Source: Aved-18 sp964606665
GTDB taxonomy: Bacteria > Cyanobacteriota > Vampirovibrionia > Obscuribacterales > Obscuribacteraceae
Reading direction: 5' to 3'
DNA length: 64,000 bases
Assembly (NCBI GenBank): GCA_964606665.1
Contig: CAZSHS010000002.1
Location: 124,001-188,000 of the forward strand
The translations under genes and the position numbers were made by a program. Under the pieces are notes generated by a model, which was not told where the DNA came from, did not search any database, and was given only the letters and a program-made list of their open reading frames with translations. Of this stretch, positions 42,947 through 51,423 are shown piece by piece (position 1 is the first letter of the stretch; every line of letters begins with the position of its first letter).

Positions 42947-43384
42947 TGATGACCCACTTTTATTAAAAATTCCAGGCACACTACTGATGGTATCAGATAG
43001 ACCTGCAGATATTGACGAAGCACTGAGACTAAAATTGAACTATTACGCTCTAGAGCCGGTGACAACAAAAAAATATCTACACTGATAAAGTCGTTCCACG
43101 AACTAAGTATGCAAAATCCGCTTAGCCTGATTTCAAGCTGCGACGAAGACTTCCGCAGTTAAATCGCAAAACATTCAAATACACCTCAAGATATACTGGA
43201 GAAATTTTCCCTGGATCAAAGTGCACTCGCAAGACTGGGTGTAGGTGATAACCCTACAAGTTCTATTAAATTTCTCGAAAAACTAGCTCAAGATCAAAGT
43301 GAAGAAGTGCGCCTTGGAATGTCGGAAAATACCTATTGTCCTGAATCTCTCTTGAACATTCTGGCAGATGAAGAAAATACCTAA
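42933..43384 (+). pseudogene. Broken leucine-rich-repeat-variant (LRV) protein gene
   Basis: An ORF starting ATG 42933 (MSNYNDDPLLLKIPG, then VSDRPADIDEAL) stops after 50 codons. The reading frame can be continued in another frame after a run of seven A near 43065-43071 (ISTLIKSFHELS), then meets an in-frame TAA at about 43160 inside SSCDEDFRS*IAKHSNTP, and goes on to 43384. The continuation contains LRV-type repeats: RSxIAKHSNTPQDIL, ARLGVGDNPTS, and EVRLGMSENTYCPESLLNI. So one frameshift and one stop interrupt a gene for about 150 residues. Draft-assembly error is an alternative explanation. Confidence 0.6.
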
Positions 43385-43471
43385 GTTTCATCGGCAGCCT
43401 CTAAGTCCTTGTCGTCACTGGAATAAGCAAGAACTTGAATTCTAGCCGCTTTTGTGTTGTAATGAAGTGAT

Positions 43472-43789
43472 ATGGAAAGAGATTTTCTAGCCTGGCTCAC
43501 TGGGCATGACCTGGAAATGGTCACTGCCAAAGATTTGCTTGGAATTCTAAAAATTCCGGCTATCGCCATCTGGCTACTTACATTGCCATTGGGAATTTAC
43601 GCCAACTTCGCAGACAAAGTCACTGCATTTGTAATAGTTGGTGGACTGTCCGGTCTCTTCGGCTTAATGGCTTTGTTTTCCAAGAATGAGAAGAATAAAG
43701 TGATTTCGGCATTTTTCTCTGTACTTGGATTTTTAACTTTTGCGTTTTTAGCTGTTTTTCGTGCGGCAGAATTTTCAAGCAGAGTCTAG
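43472..43789 (+). CDS. Small integral membrane protein
   Basis: A 105-residue protein with three predicted helices (IPAIAIWLLTLPLGIYA, VTAFVIVGGLSGLFGLMALF, VISAFFSVLGFLTFAFLAVF) after a short acidic soluble N-terminus (MERDFLAWLTGHDLEM). No family recognised, no clear ribosome site (AAGTGATATGG). It follows the LRV remnant. Confidence 0.5.
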   Translation: MERDFLAWLTGHDLEMVTAKDLLGILKIPAIAIWLLTLPLGIYANFADKVTAFVIVGGLSGLFGLMALFSKNEKNKVISAFFSVLGFLTFAFLAVFRAAEFSSRV

Positions 43790-44234
43790 TAGATTGAATA
43801 AGAGCGAATGTGCCACCACTCACCACCAGATACGGCCATTTGAAGTTTAGCACTGCCCTTATATCCGTGGTACTAGTGGTGAGCTGGCTATGCACTTCGC
43901 CAGAGCATTATCTTAAGGTTCCAGCACAACTAAAAGTAATTCAATGGAAAATGCCTTGAGGGCTATTGGATTGATGCTAAGTTCGAATCACATTCAGAAT
44001 AGTTGAAAGTACTTGAAGACGTTACATGAACTGGACAGACAAGCAGCCAACCCGGTTGTCAGGCATGTTTCGAGTTTCAGACTGGTTTCCTAATATCTCC
44101 AAAGAAACTAACCGCGATCCCAGAAACCATCACGAGTTAATCGATTTGAGATTTTACGCACAGAAAAATTACACAAAAAATGTTGTATCCTATGAGATCG
44201 CTCAGACTTACTAGCGAGCCCCTATGGAGAAGAT
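43790..44234. other. Gene-poor region before the thiol operon
   Basis: Two weak ORFs only. One at 43840-43959 (TTG start) encodes 39 residues with a signal-like helix (KFSTALISVVLVVSWLC). One at 44026-44214 encodes 62 polar residues without recognisable features. Neither has a good ribosome site. The end of the region holds the likely promoter of the next operon. Confidence 0.35.
44169..44196 (+). promoter_or_regulatory. Possible promoter for the DUF2911-PIG-L-BshA operon
   Basis: TTACAC (44169-44174), 16-base spacer, TATGAG (44191-44196), 38 bases before ATG 44235. Matches are moderate (4/6 and 4/6 to consensus). Confidence 0.35.
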
Positions 44235-45107
44235 ATGAACTCTAAACGCATACCTGTTTTATTTTTATTTTCACTTTCACTTGCAACTGCTATTTCGCTC
44301 AATTTAAAAGCAATGGCAGCAGATGCACCTAAAATTGATTTTCCTGCTGCAAGTCCCGCTTGCACATTGAAACAACGAGTCGGTCTGACCGATGTTGAAA
44401 TCGTTTATTCAAGACCAAGCGTAAAAGATCGTGCTGTTTTTGGTGGCATGGTGCCTTACGGCAAAGTCTGGCGCACAGGCGCTAACCAAGCTACAAAAGT
44501 GACATTCAGCACCCCTGTCAAACTAAACGGCAAAGAAATTCCAGCAGGCACTTACGCCTTAATGACAATTCCAGGCAAGGATGAATGGACCGTCATCGTT
44601 AATAAAGGACCTGAAGGCTGGAGCCCTTACAAATACGATGAGAAACAAGATCTAGTGCGCTTCTCAGTCAAGCCAGTTGAATTGCCCAAATCGATGGAAA
44701 CATTCACAATTGAATTTAACGATATTCGCGATGAGTCATCCAAACTAAATTTAGTTTGGGACAAGACCCAAATTCCTATAGACTTAACTGTTGAATACGC
44801 AGACAAGCTGACCAAACAAATTCAAGAAGTGATGGCATCAAACGATGAGAAGAAGCCATATTTCCAGGCAGCAAACTTCTATTACAATCATGGCAAAGAT
44901 CTAAATGAAGCAAAAAAATGGGTTGAAGAAGCTCTTAAAGAGAGGGAAGCACACTACATCGTTTTCTTAAAAGCCGAAATTCTAGAAAAGCTCGGTGACA
45001 AAGAAGGTGCTGTACAAGCCGCCAAACGCTCAAAAGAACTGGCTGAAAAAGCAAACGATAATGGTTACATAAAACTAAATGAAGCTCTCATCAACAAGTT
45101 GCAATAA
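44235..45107 (+). CDS. Secreted DUF2911 protein with C-terminal TPR-like helices
   Basis: A 290-residue protein with signal peptide (IPVLFLFSLSLATAISLNL, cleavage near residue 28). Residues 35-175 are a DUF2911 domain: SPACTLKQRVGLTDVEIVYSRPSVKDR and VPYGKVWRTGANQAT and FSTPVKLNGKEIPAGTYAL are its signature. The C-terminal 100 residues form helical repeats (AKKWVEEALKEREAHYIVFLKA). Function unknown; DUF2911 proteins are periplasmic and common in Bacteroidota and Acidobacteriota. GGAGAAG precedes ATG by 4 bases. Only 6 bases separate it from the PIG-L gene. Confidence 0.85.
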   Translation: MNSKRIPVLFLFSLSLATAISLNLKAMAADAPKIDFPAASPACTLKQRVGLTDVEIVYSRPSVKDRAVFGGMVPYGKVWRTGANQATKVTFSTPVKLNGKEIPAGTYALMTIPGKDEWTVIVNKGPEGWSPYKYDEKQDLVRFSVKPVELPKSMETFTIEFNDIRDESSKLNLVWDKTQIPIDLTVEYADKLTKQIQEVMASNDEKKPYFQAANFYYNHGKDLNEAKKWVEEALKEREAHYIVFLKAEILEKLGDKEGAVQAAKRSKELAEKANDNGYIKLNEALINKLQ

Positions 45108-45113
45108 CTCAAA

Positions 45114-47666
45114 GTGAGACTCGCTCTAAGCCATATCAACTTTATACATGCAAAATGGTGGCGTTGTTGCTTAGCACTTACAATGCTATTTTCAAGCACG
45201 ATGCCACTATTTGCTTTTTCTTCTTCAAATATGGATACGCAAGCAGATATGGAAAAAAATAGCTCTAACTCAAAAGCGATTTTACGTGAACTTGAATATT
45301 TTCGCCAACTTGCAAGTGTTTTATATGTTGCTGCTCATCCTGATGATGAGAACACTGAGCTTCTGACCTATCTTTCACGCGGTCGCAAGTATCGAACTGC
45401 ATATTTGTCACTGACGCGAGGAGACGGTGGACAAAATGTCCTTGGTGCAGACTTAGGCAACAAACTCGGAATGGCGCGCACTCAGGAATTGCTTGCCGCA
45501 CGAGCATTAGACGGAGCGCACCAGTTTTTTACCCGAGCAATTGATTTTGGTTTTTCAAAAGACTATCAAGAAACTCTAACTGTTTGGGACAAGAAAGAAG
45601 TTCTTTCAGACATAGTGCGAGTCATTCGCACTTTTCGTCCAGATGTTTTAGTCACTCGCTTTTCCACCAGTCCTGGTGGCACGCATGGACACCACACAAC
45701 ATCGGCAATACTTGCTTGCGAAGCTTTCAAACTGGCAGGTGACCCCAAAGCCTATCCGGAGCAGAAGCTTGAAGCTTGGCAACCGAAGCGCATTTTCTGG
45801 AATGTAGGTCGCTTTCAAAAAGATAAGGTGTCAAAAGACCCCATAATTAAAGTCGAAGTTTACGGAGATGACTCGGTCACTGGTAAATCGTTTTACGAAA
45901 TTGCAAGTGCCAGCCGCGCAGAACATAAAACACAGGGCTTCGATACTTTTAAGCTTCCTTTCGTCCAGGGCGAAAAGCGCCAGGAGACTTTTCAATTAAT
46001 TGATGGTGAACCAGCAAACAAAGACATTATGGATGGTATTGATACCACATGGAGTCGATTTGAAGGTGGCGAAGATGTTGAGAAAGCGGTAAACGACATC
46101 ATTTCTAATTTTGATACTAAAGACCCATCTCAAAGCGTTCCAGCCTTGTTTGAACTTAGATCCAAACTGTCCAAACTACCCAATTCCAATTTAATTATCA
46201 AAGAAAAACAAAAGTTACTAGACTTAATTTTGAAACAGTGCCTTGGACTAAAAACAAAAACAACAATCAAAAATTCAGATGTGGTTCCAGGCGAATCCAT
46301 GCAGCTTCAGTCAAGCGTATACATAAACTCGTCTATTGCCACAACCTGGATTGGTATCAAATATTCTTTGTTAAATAAAGAGATTAAAGCCGATGTGCTG
46401 CTCAAGAAAAATAAGCTAAGTTCGATTGATTCCACCCAGAACATGCCAATCAATGCGCTTTTAACCCAGCCCTACTGGTTACATAAAGATGGCTCGCCTG
46501 GAATGTTTCATGTGGATAACCCAGAGCTTATTGGACTAGCTGAGAATTTGCCCACTTTTCCAATTGTCAACACATTTAAAATCGGCAAAGAAACACTCAC
46601 TATCGAAGACGAACCCGTTCAAGAAGTTATGCGCGATAACACTATCGTTCAAACGCGCAAACTAAATGTGATACCGCCTGTTTCATTATGGCTCAATCCT
46701 GAAACGGCAATTTTCACACCAAATTCATCTCAAAAAATCGAAGCCAAAGTGCATGCAGCGCGCGCTGGCATGAAAGGCACGCTTCATTTAGAAGCTCCAT
46801 CCAATTGGAAAATCGAGCCCAAGAATCAACCATTCTCGCTCAAAAATGCCGGCGACATCGACACATACTATTTCAAAATAACGGCACCATCCAAGACTCA
46901 GTCTGTCAAAATCAGTGCTTCTTGCGATATTGGTGGCACTATTTATCGCAACCAGCGTCAGGAAGTAAATTATTCACATCTGCCTTTGCAATTATTCCAG
47001 CCACCAGCAGTATTGAACGCAGTTTGTTTAGACTTGAAAAAATCTGGCAAAACAGTTGGTTATCTTCCAGGTGCTGGTGACAGCTTGCCTGAAAATCTTC
47101 ACCAAATGGGTTATGTTGTAAAATCGCTAGACGATGCCACTTTAAACGAAAAAGACTTGGTGGGACTCGATGCCGTCGTGCTTGGTGTACGCGCTTTCAA
47201 CACAAGAGAGAAAATAGGCAAAGCGATGCCAACTCTTTTATCGTATGTTGAAAATGGTGGCACTATGATAGTCCAATATAACACTGCCACAAAATTGAAA
47301 ACTGACAAGCTTGCTCCTTACCCGCTAAGTATCTCGGCGGATAGAGTCACTGATGAAAAGTCAACCATGACCTTTCTTGCGCCTGACCATGAGGTATTGA
47401 ACAAGCCAAATAAAATAACTAGTGCCGATTTTGATGGCTGGGTGCAAGAGCGCGGCTTATACTTTCCAGATAAATGGGACGAACATTTTGTTGCTATTCT
47501 TGCCTGCAACGACAATGGCGAACAGCCCAAGAAGGGCGTTTTGCTTGTGGCCAAATATGGCAAAGGTCATTACATTTATACTGGCTTGAGCTTCTTTAGA
47601 GAGCTGCCCGCAGGCGTGCCCGGAGCGTATAGACTATTTGCAAATATGGTTTCAATCGGAAAATGA
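45114..47666 (+). CDS. Large secreted PIG-L (LmbE-like) family deacetylase
   Basis: An 850-residue protein from GTG 45114 (ATG 45183 is an alternative), with an N-terminal hydrophobic signal. The PIG-L/LmbE zinc deacetylase domain begins LYVAAHPDDENTEL (the HPDDE zinc motif, near residue 75) with the distal histidines in GGTHGHHTTSAI. The C-terminal 200 residues (VVLGVRAFNTREKIG; GGTMIVQYNT; VLLVAKYGKGHYIYTGLSFF) resemble a ThuA/glutaminase-like domain. PIG-L enzymes remove acetyl groups from GlcNAc conjugates. BshB of bacillithiol synthesis belongs to this family but is cytoplasmic and about 240 residues, so this larger exported enzyme may act on imported or extracytoplasmic conjugates. Confidence 0.8.
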   Translation: MRLALSHINFIHAKWWRCCLALTMLFSSTMPLFAFSSSNMDTQADMEKNSSNSKAILRELEYFRQLASVLYVAAHPDDENTELLTYLSRGRKYRTAYLSLTRGDGGQNVLGADLGNKLGMARTQELLAARALDGAHQFFTRAIDFGFSKDYQETLTVWDKKEVLSDIVRVIRTFRPDVLVTRFSTSPGGTHGHHTTSAILACEAFKLAGDPKAYPEQKLEAWQPKRIFWNVGRFQKDKVSKDPIIKVEVYGDDSVTGKSFYEIASASRAEHKTQGFDTFKLPFVQGEKRQETFQLIDGEPANKDIMDGIDTTWSRFEGGEDVEKAVNDIISNFDTKDPSQSVPALFELRSKLSKLPNSNLIIKEKQKLLDLILKQCLGLKTKTTIKNSDVVPGESMQLQSSVYINSSIATTWIGIKYSLLNKEIKADVLLKKNKLSSIDSTQNMPINALLTQPYWLHKDGSPGMFHVDNPELIGLAENLPTFPIVNTFKIGKETLTIEDEPVQEVMRDNTIVQTRKLNVIPPVSLWLNPETAIFTPNSSQKIEAKVHAARAGMKGTLHLEAPSNWKIEPKNQPFSLKNAGDIDTYYFKITAPSKTQSVKISASCDIGGTIYRNQRQEVNYSHLPLQLFQPPAVLNAVCLDLKKSGKTVGYLPGAGDSLPENLHQMGYVVKSLDDATLNEKDLVGLDAVVLGVRAFNTREKIGKAMPTLLSYVENGGTMIVQYNTATKLKTDKLAPYPLSISADRVTDEKSTMTFLAPDHEVLNKPNKITSADFDGWVQERGLYFPDKWDEHFVAILACNDNGEQPKKGVLLVAKYGKGHYIYTGLSFFRELPAGVPGAYRLFANMVSIGK

Positions 47667-47806
47667 TTGAAGAAAAGACTAACGCTGAAAATGAAACCAC
47701 TGGATTGCCGTGGCCAAAGAGCTGGCGAGGGGCTTATATTCTAGTTGCGGCTAGCTTCGCTCTTTGGCTAACTTTGTTAGTTATGCTTGGAAGCATCGGG
47801 CAATGA
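47663..47806 (+). CDS. 47-residue single-pass membrane protein, coupled both sides
   Basis: Too short for routine calling. ATG overlaps the PIG-L stop (ATGA, 47663) and its own TGA overlaps the symporter ATG (ATGA, 47803). It has a charged cytoplasmic start (EEKTNAENETT), SWRGAYILVAASFALWLT and a second half LLVMLGS, so one membrane helix. Two exact overlaps make it a real translated gene; it is probably a small accessory subunit of the symporter. Confidence 0.7.
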   Translation: MIEEKTNAENETTGLPWPKSWRGAYILVAASFALWLTLLVMLGSIGQ

Positions 47807-49464
47807 ACGAACTTGACATTGCCGTTCTTTTAATAACCATATTTAGTATCACAACTCTTGGCATCAGACGGACTCGAAATCGCACTAGTTTAAATAGTTA
47901 TCTCAAAGGTGCGGGTCAAACTCCCTGGTGGGCAATTGGCTTATCAGTGATGGCGACACAAGCAAGCGCAATTACTTTTCTGTCTACACCCGGACAAGGC
48001 TATTTGAGCGGGCTTGGCTTTTTGCAAGTCTATTTTGGTATTCCCTTTGCCTTGATTTTAATATCTATCTTTTTTCTGCCGATTTATCACAAACTAAATG
48101 TCTATACTGCCTACGAATATTTGGAAAAACGATTCGACGGCAAAACGCGTTTGCTTGGTGCAGTGCTATTTCTCTTGCAACGCGGTATTGGCGCTGGTCT
48201 TACAATTTATGCACCAGCTATTGTTTTATCTACAGTATTTGGCTGGTCGCTGCAAACTACTATCATAAGTTGCGGCTTAGTGGTGACACTATACACGATG
48301 CTTGGTGGCACAGACGCCGTTACTGTCACTCAAAAATATCAGTTAGCAGTTATTTTAATAGGCATGGTGACGGCTTTTTGTCTACTTATAGCTAAACTCC
48401 CAGCCGATCTTTCATTTAACGACGCCATGCACGTAGCTGGGGGATTTGGTAAGCTCAAGGCTGTCAACATATCAACTGACATAAATGAGCGATACACTCT
48501 CTGGTCAGGATTATTTGGTGGCACATTTTTGATGCTTTCTTATTTTGGTGCTGACCAGTCTCAGGTTCAAAGATATATTTCAGGCTCGTCAATACGCGAA
48601 AGCAGGCTTGGTCTTTTATTTAATGCAGTATGCAAAATCCCAATGCAGTTTTGCATTTTAATGATTGGAGTGATCATGTTTGTTTTTTATCAATTCAAAG
48701 AGCCACCACTCTTTTTCGATTCAAGAGTGGCTAAAAATCTGTCAGCTTACCNNNNNNNNNNAAAACACTTTTTAGAATCGTGGGTGCAGGCAAGACATAA
48801 AGGTGACAAATTAGCAAGCGATATAGCTTTCGACCAGGCAAAAGCCGCTCACTTAGAATCTGAGCAGATAAGACTGGCGGCCACAAAAGAACTTGTCGCC
48901 CAGAAAAAACTTACCAAAACAAACGACGCAGACTATGTTTTTATTACTTTTATACTGAAAGAACTTCCCCATGGTGTTATCGGCTTACTTGTAACCTCAT
49001 TCTTATTAGCAGCGCTCTCAGCTAAAGCGGCCGAGCTAAATGCACTTGGTGCTAGCACCACTATTGATTTTTATAGATTAAAATTCAAATCAGATGCGAC
49101 CGATTCTCAGTGTCTTAGAGCCACTCGCTGGTTCACCTTTGGATGGGGAATAGTAGCTATCTTAATCGCACTTTTAGCAAACTTTTCTGAAAACCTAATT
49201 CAAGCTGTAAATATCCTAGGTTCTGTATTTTACGGCGTTTTACTAGCACTATTTCTAGTGGCATTTTTTCTCAAGAAAGTTGGTGGCACTGCCGTCTTCT
49301 GGTCGGCCATTGTGGCACAGACTTTAATATTTTTGATGTATCTTTCAAGTTCGATATCTTATTTGTGGTTTCCTCTTATCGGGTGTACCACTTGTGTCAT
49401 ATTGAGCCTTCTGCTTCAGCATTTTATTAATTGTCAAAAACCAATCGAGAAAACCGCCGCATGA
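47803..49464 (+). CDS. Sodium:solute symporter (SSS family)
   Basis: A protein of about 553 residues with some 13 membrane helices. TTLGIRRTRNRTSLNSYLKGAGQ and the helix-1 motif GLSVMATQASAITFLSTPGQGY are characteristic of the SSS family (sodium/iodide, sugar, vitamin symporters). Later conserved segments: TMLGGTDAVTVTQKYQ and ADQSQVQRYISGSS. Ten N interrupt the loop after residue 316 (48752-48761); the frame is kept across it, so the gap size is consistent with a multiple of three. It is coupled to the 47-residue protein before it and to the BshC-like gene after it. Substrate unknown; context suggests a sugar-thiol precursor. Confidence 0.85.
   Translation: MNELDIAVLLITIFSITTLGIRRTRNRTSLNSYLKGAGQTPWWAIGLSVMATQASAITFLSTPGQGYLSGLGFLQVYFGIPFALILISIFFLPIYHKLNVYTAYEYLEKRFDGKTRLLGAVLFLLQRGIGAGLTIYAPAIVLSTVFGWSLQTTIISCGLVVTLYTMLGGTDAVTVTQKYQLAVILIGMVTAFCLLIAKLPADLSFNDAMHVAGGFGKLKAVNISTDINERYTLWSGLFGGTFLMLSYFGADQSQVQRYISGSSIRESRLGLLFNAVCKIPMQFCILMIGVIMFVFYQFKEPPLFFDSRVAKNLSAYXXXXKHFLESWVQARHKGDKLASDIAFDQAKAAHLESEQIRLAATKELVAQKKLTKTNDADYVFITFILKELPHGVIGLLVTSFLLAALSAKAAELNALGASTTIDFYRLKFKSDATDSQCLRATRWFTFGWGIVAILIALLANFSENLIQAVNILGSVFYGVLLALFLVAFFLKKVGGTAVFWSAIVAQTLIFLMYLSSSISYLWFPLIGCTTCVILSLLLQHFINCQKPIEKTAA
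48752..48761. other. Assembly gap of 10 N in the symporter gene
   Basis: Ten undetermined bases. Because the flanking reading frame stays open on both sides, the true length is probably 10 plus a multiple of three, but it is not known. Confidence 1.
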
Positions 49465-50246
49465 GCTCACCTATAATATGTTTTGGACAACAGCCTTGTG
49501 GATTTTTTCCTAAGCGCTTTTTGGTGGCAAAAATTGCGACTGCTCGTAAGTTACAAGCTAGAATTGGTGGCGAAATAGTATTCTTCTATCACGACAGTGA
49601 CCATGACCCGCGAGAGACTCGCACTATACTTCGGCACAGAGCGACAAAGGAAGAAGCCAAGCTTAATTTCGCTTTCGAGAATAAAATTCAGCGCAAATTT
49701 TCGCCTCTTTACTTAAAGCGCATTGAGCCAGGTTGGCACGATAAAACAGTTTTGCAGTTACCCAACTATCTGGACCATCCTCAAATAAATTTATTCAAGA
49801 GTGTCACCCAAAACAATGTTTCTGAGTTCTGCCTTGAAATGTATCGACTGATGGGATTACTCGATGGTATCAAAGTCTTAAAATCAAGCAATCCTGAATT
49901 TCGCAAAGAGGCTTGCAACATAAAAGACTTCTATTGCGATATCGAATACGATGGCGAAATAGTGCGAGCAAAATTTGCAGGAGATCATTTTACTCTGCAC
50001 GAAGGTGGAGACAAATTTTTGAAATTGCCCATGACCACTTATTTAAAAGAACAAATTAGTCCCACTAGAGATTCGCGACTGGGTTGGATGCAGTCTGTTA
50101 TTCACTGCACCCACTATGTGTCTGGTGCGGGCGAACAAAACTATATTCGCAAACTAGACGCACCTGAAATTGAATATGTAACACGCGACGAAATTGACAG
50201 AGTAGATGAAGCCTACACAGACCTTAGTGGAGCAAGTAATGGATAA
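49461..50246 (+). CDS. Half-length BshC-like protein (putative cysteine-adding step of bacillithiol)
   Basis: A 261-residue protein; ATG 49461 overlaps the symporter stop (ATGA). The opening ICFGQQPCGFF and KRFLVAKIATARKLQARIGG and FFYHDSDHDPRET correspond to the BshC motifs GQQ-x-G-L-x-x-G-P, the following helix, and the E/S-D-H-D-x-x-E-I block. Full-length BshC is about 540 residues, with a long C-terminal coiled coil that is missing here. BshC is proposed to add cysteine to glucosamine-malate. The neighbouring bshA supports the assignment, but the shortness makes activity uncertain. It overlaps bshA by 8 bases. Confidence 0.55.
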   Translation: MSSPIICFGQQPCGFFPKRFLVAKIATARKLQARIGGEIVFFYHDSDHDPRETRTILRHRATKEEAKLNFAFENKIQRKFSPLYLKRIEPGWHDKTVLQLPNYLDHPQINLFKSVTQNNVSEFCLEMYRLMGLLDGIKVLKSSNPEFRKEACNIKDFYCDIEYDGEIVRAKFAGDHFTLHEGGDKFLKLPMTTYLKEQISPTRDSRLGWMQSVIHCTHYVSGAGEQNYIRKLDAPEIEYVTRDEIDRVDEAYTDLSGASNG

Positions 50247-51423
50247 GAAACGTACTCTTAAAATAGGTATCACTTGCTACCCCACAGTCGGTGGCAGTGG
50301 TGTAGTGGCAACAGAGCTTGGAATCGAGCTAGCTAAGCGCGGTCACGAAATACATTTCATTTCCTATGACCGACCATTTCGTTTACCAGAGCAAAGCAAA
50401 AATATCTACTTCCATAAGGTCCATATAAACAGTTACGGACTATTCAAATATCCAGATTACACTCTGCCGCTTTCAGTCGAAATGGCTAAAGTGAGTTGTA
50501 AATACAACCTCGATATTCTGCATGTGCACTACGCAGTTCCACACGCTACAGCAGCGATTCTTGCACATTGTATGCTGCCTGCAGATAAGCAACCCAAAGT
50601 GGTGACTACTTTGCACGGAACTGATACTACACTTTTAGGAGCAGATCCAGGTTACGGACCTGCAATATTGCATGCTCTAAAGCAATCTAATGTGGTGACC
50701 GCTGTGTCGGAATTTCTAAAGTCAGAAACCGCGCGTGTCATAGGCTTTAATGGAGATATAAAAGTAATCTACAATTTCTCAGACCTGCCAAAGCCAACCA
50801 GACAAAAAGCTGAAGTACGACAAGAACTTGGTGTCAAAGACGATGAAGTAATGATTATTCACGCTTCTAATTTACGCCCTGTCAAACGATTCGATTTATT
50901 GCTCAAAGCACTGGCCGGCATAAAAGAGCGCAAATCATTCAAACTAGTAGTAATAGCCGGCAATGACTTTACGCCATTCCACAAAGATGTCCAAAGCTTG
51001 GGGCTAGAAGACAGAGTTGTAGTAAGAGAAAACGTATTAAAGATTGAAAACTATTTGCAAGCCGCAGACTTAGCTTTATACAGCTCTGACAGTGAAAGTT
51101 TTTGTCTCAGTATTTTAGAAGCGATGTTATTTAATTGCCCGAGCATCTCCACAAATGTTGGTGGCATTCCAGAAGTTGTTCAAAACAATAAGACCGGTTT
51201 ACTGGTTCCACCAGGTGATGCAGCAGCACTGACCCTAGCACTTGAGACACTTATCCAGGACAAGAATCGTCGCAAAGAATTGGGAAATGCAGCAGCGATA
51301 GATGCAAGGACACGATTTTCTGCCGATGCTTTGATACCACAGTATGAAGATCTTTATTACAGTCTTTTAGATAGCAAATTAGCTACCGATTCGACACAAA
51401 GCAGCAGCTGCATGAGCAGTTAG
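50239..51423 (+). CDS. bshA: N-acetyl-alpha-D-glucosaminyl L-malate synthase BshA
   Basis: A 394-residue cytosolic GT4 glycosyltransferase that joins UDP-GlcNAc to L-malate, the first step of bacillithiol synthesis. Seen: KIGITCYPTVGGSGVVATELG, LPLSVEMAKVSCKYNLDILHVHYAVPHA, TLHGTDTTLLGADPGY, VTAVSEFLKSET, NFSD-type motif, and the C-terminal ESFCLSILEAMLFNCPSIS with GGIPEVVQNNKTGLL. These sequences are nearly diagnostic of BshA. ATG 50239 has GTGGAG 6 bases upstream and overlaps the stop of the BshC-like gene. The 3' end overlaps convergent hisD by 45 bases. Confidence 0.92.
   Translation: MDKKRTLKIGITCYPTVGGSGVVATELGIELAKRGHEIHFISYDRPFRLPEQSKNIYFHKVHINSYGLFKYPDYTLPLSVEMAKVSCKYNLDILHVHYAVPHATAAILAHCMLPADKQPKVVTTLHGTDTTLLGADPGYGPAILHALKQSNVVTAVSEFLKSETARVIGFNGDIKVIYNFSDLPKPTRQKAEVRQELGVKDDEVMIIHASNLRPVKRFDLLLKALAGIKERKSFKLVVIAGNDFTPFHKDVQSLGLEDRVVVRENVLKIENYLQAADLALYSSDSESFCLSILEAMLFNCPSISTNVGGIPEVVQNNKTGLLVPPGDAAALTLALETLIQDKNRRKELGNAAAIDARTRFSADALIPQYEDLYYSLLDSKLATDSTQSSSCMSS

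Noticed and set aside
44026..44214. 62-codon ORF before the DUF2911 gene
   Set aside because: No ribosome site or family and overlaps the likely promoter; not called as a gene.
49431..49460. Longer start for the BshC-like gene
   Set aside because: ATG 49461 overlaps the symporter stop as ATGA and places the conserved GQQ motif near the N-terminus; the longer version only adds residues from within the symporter gene.
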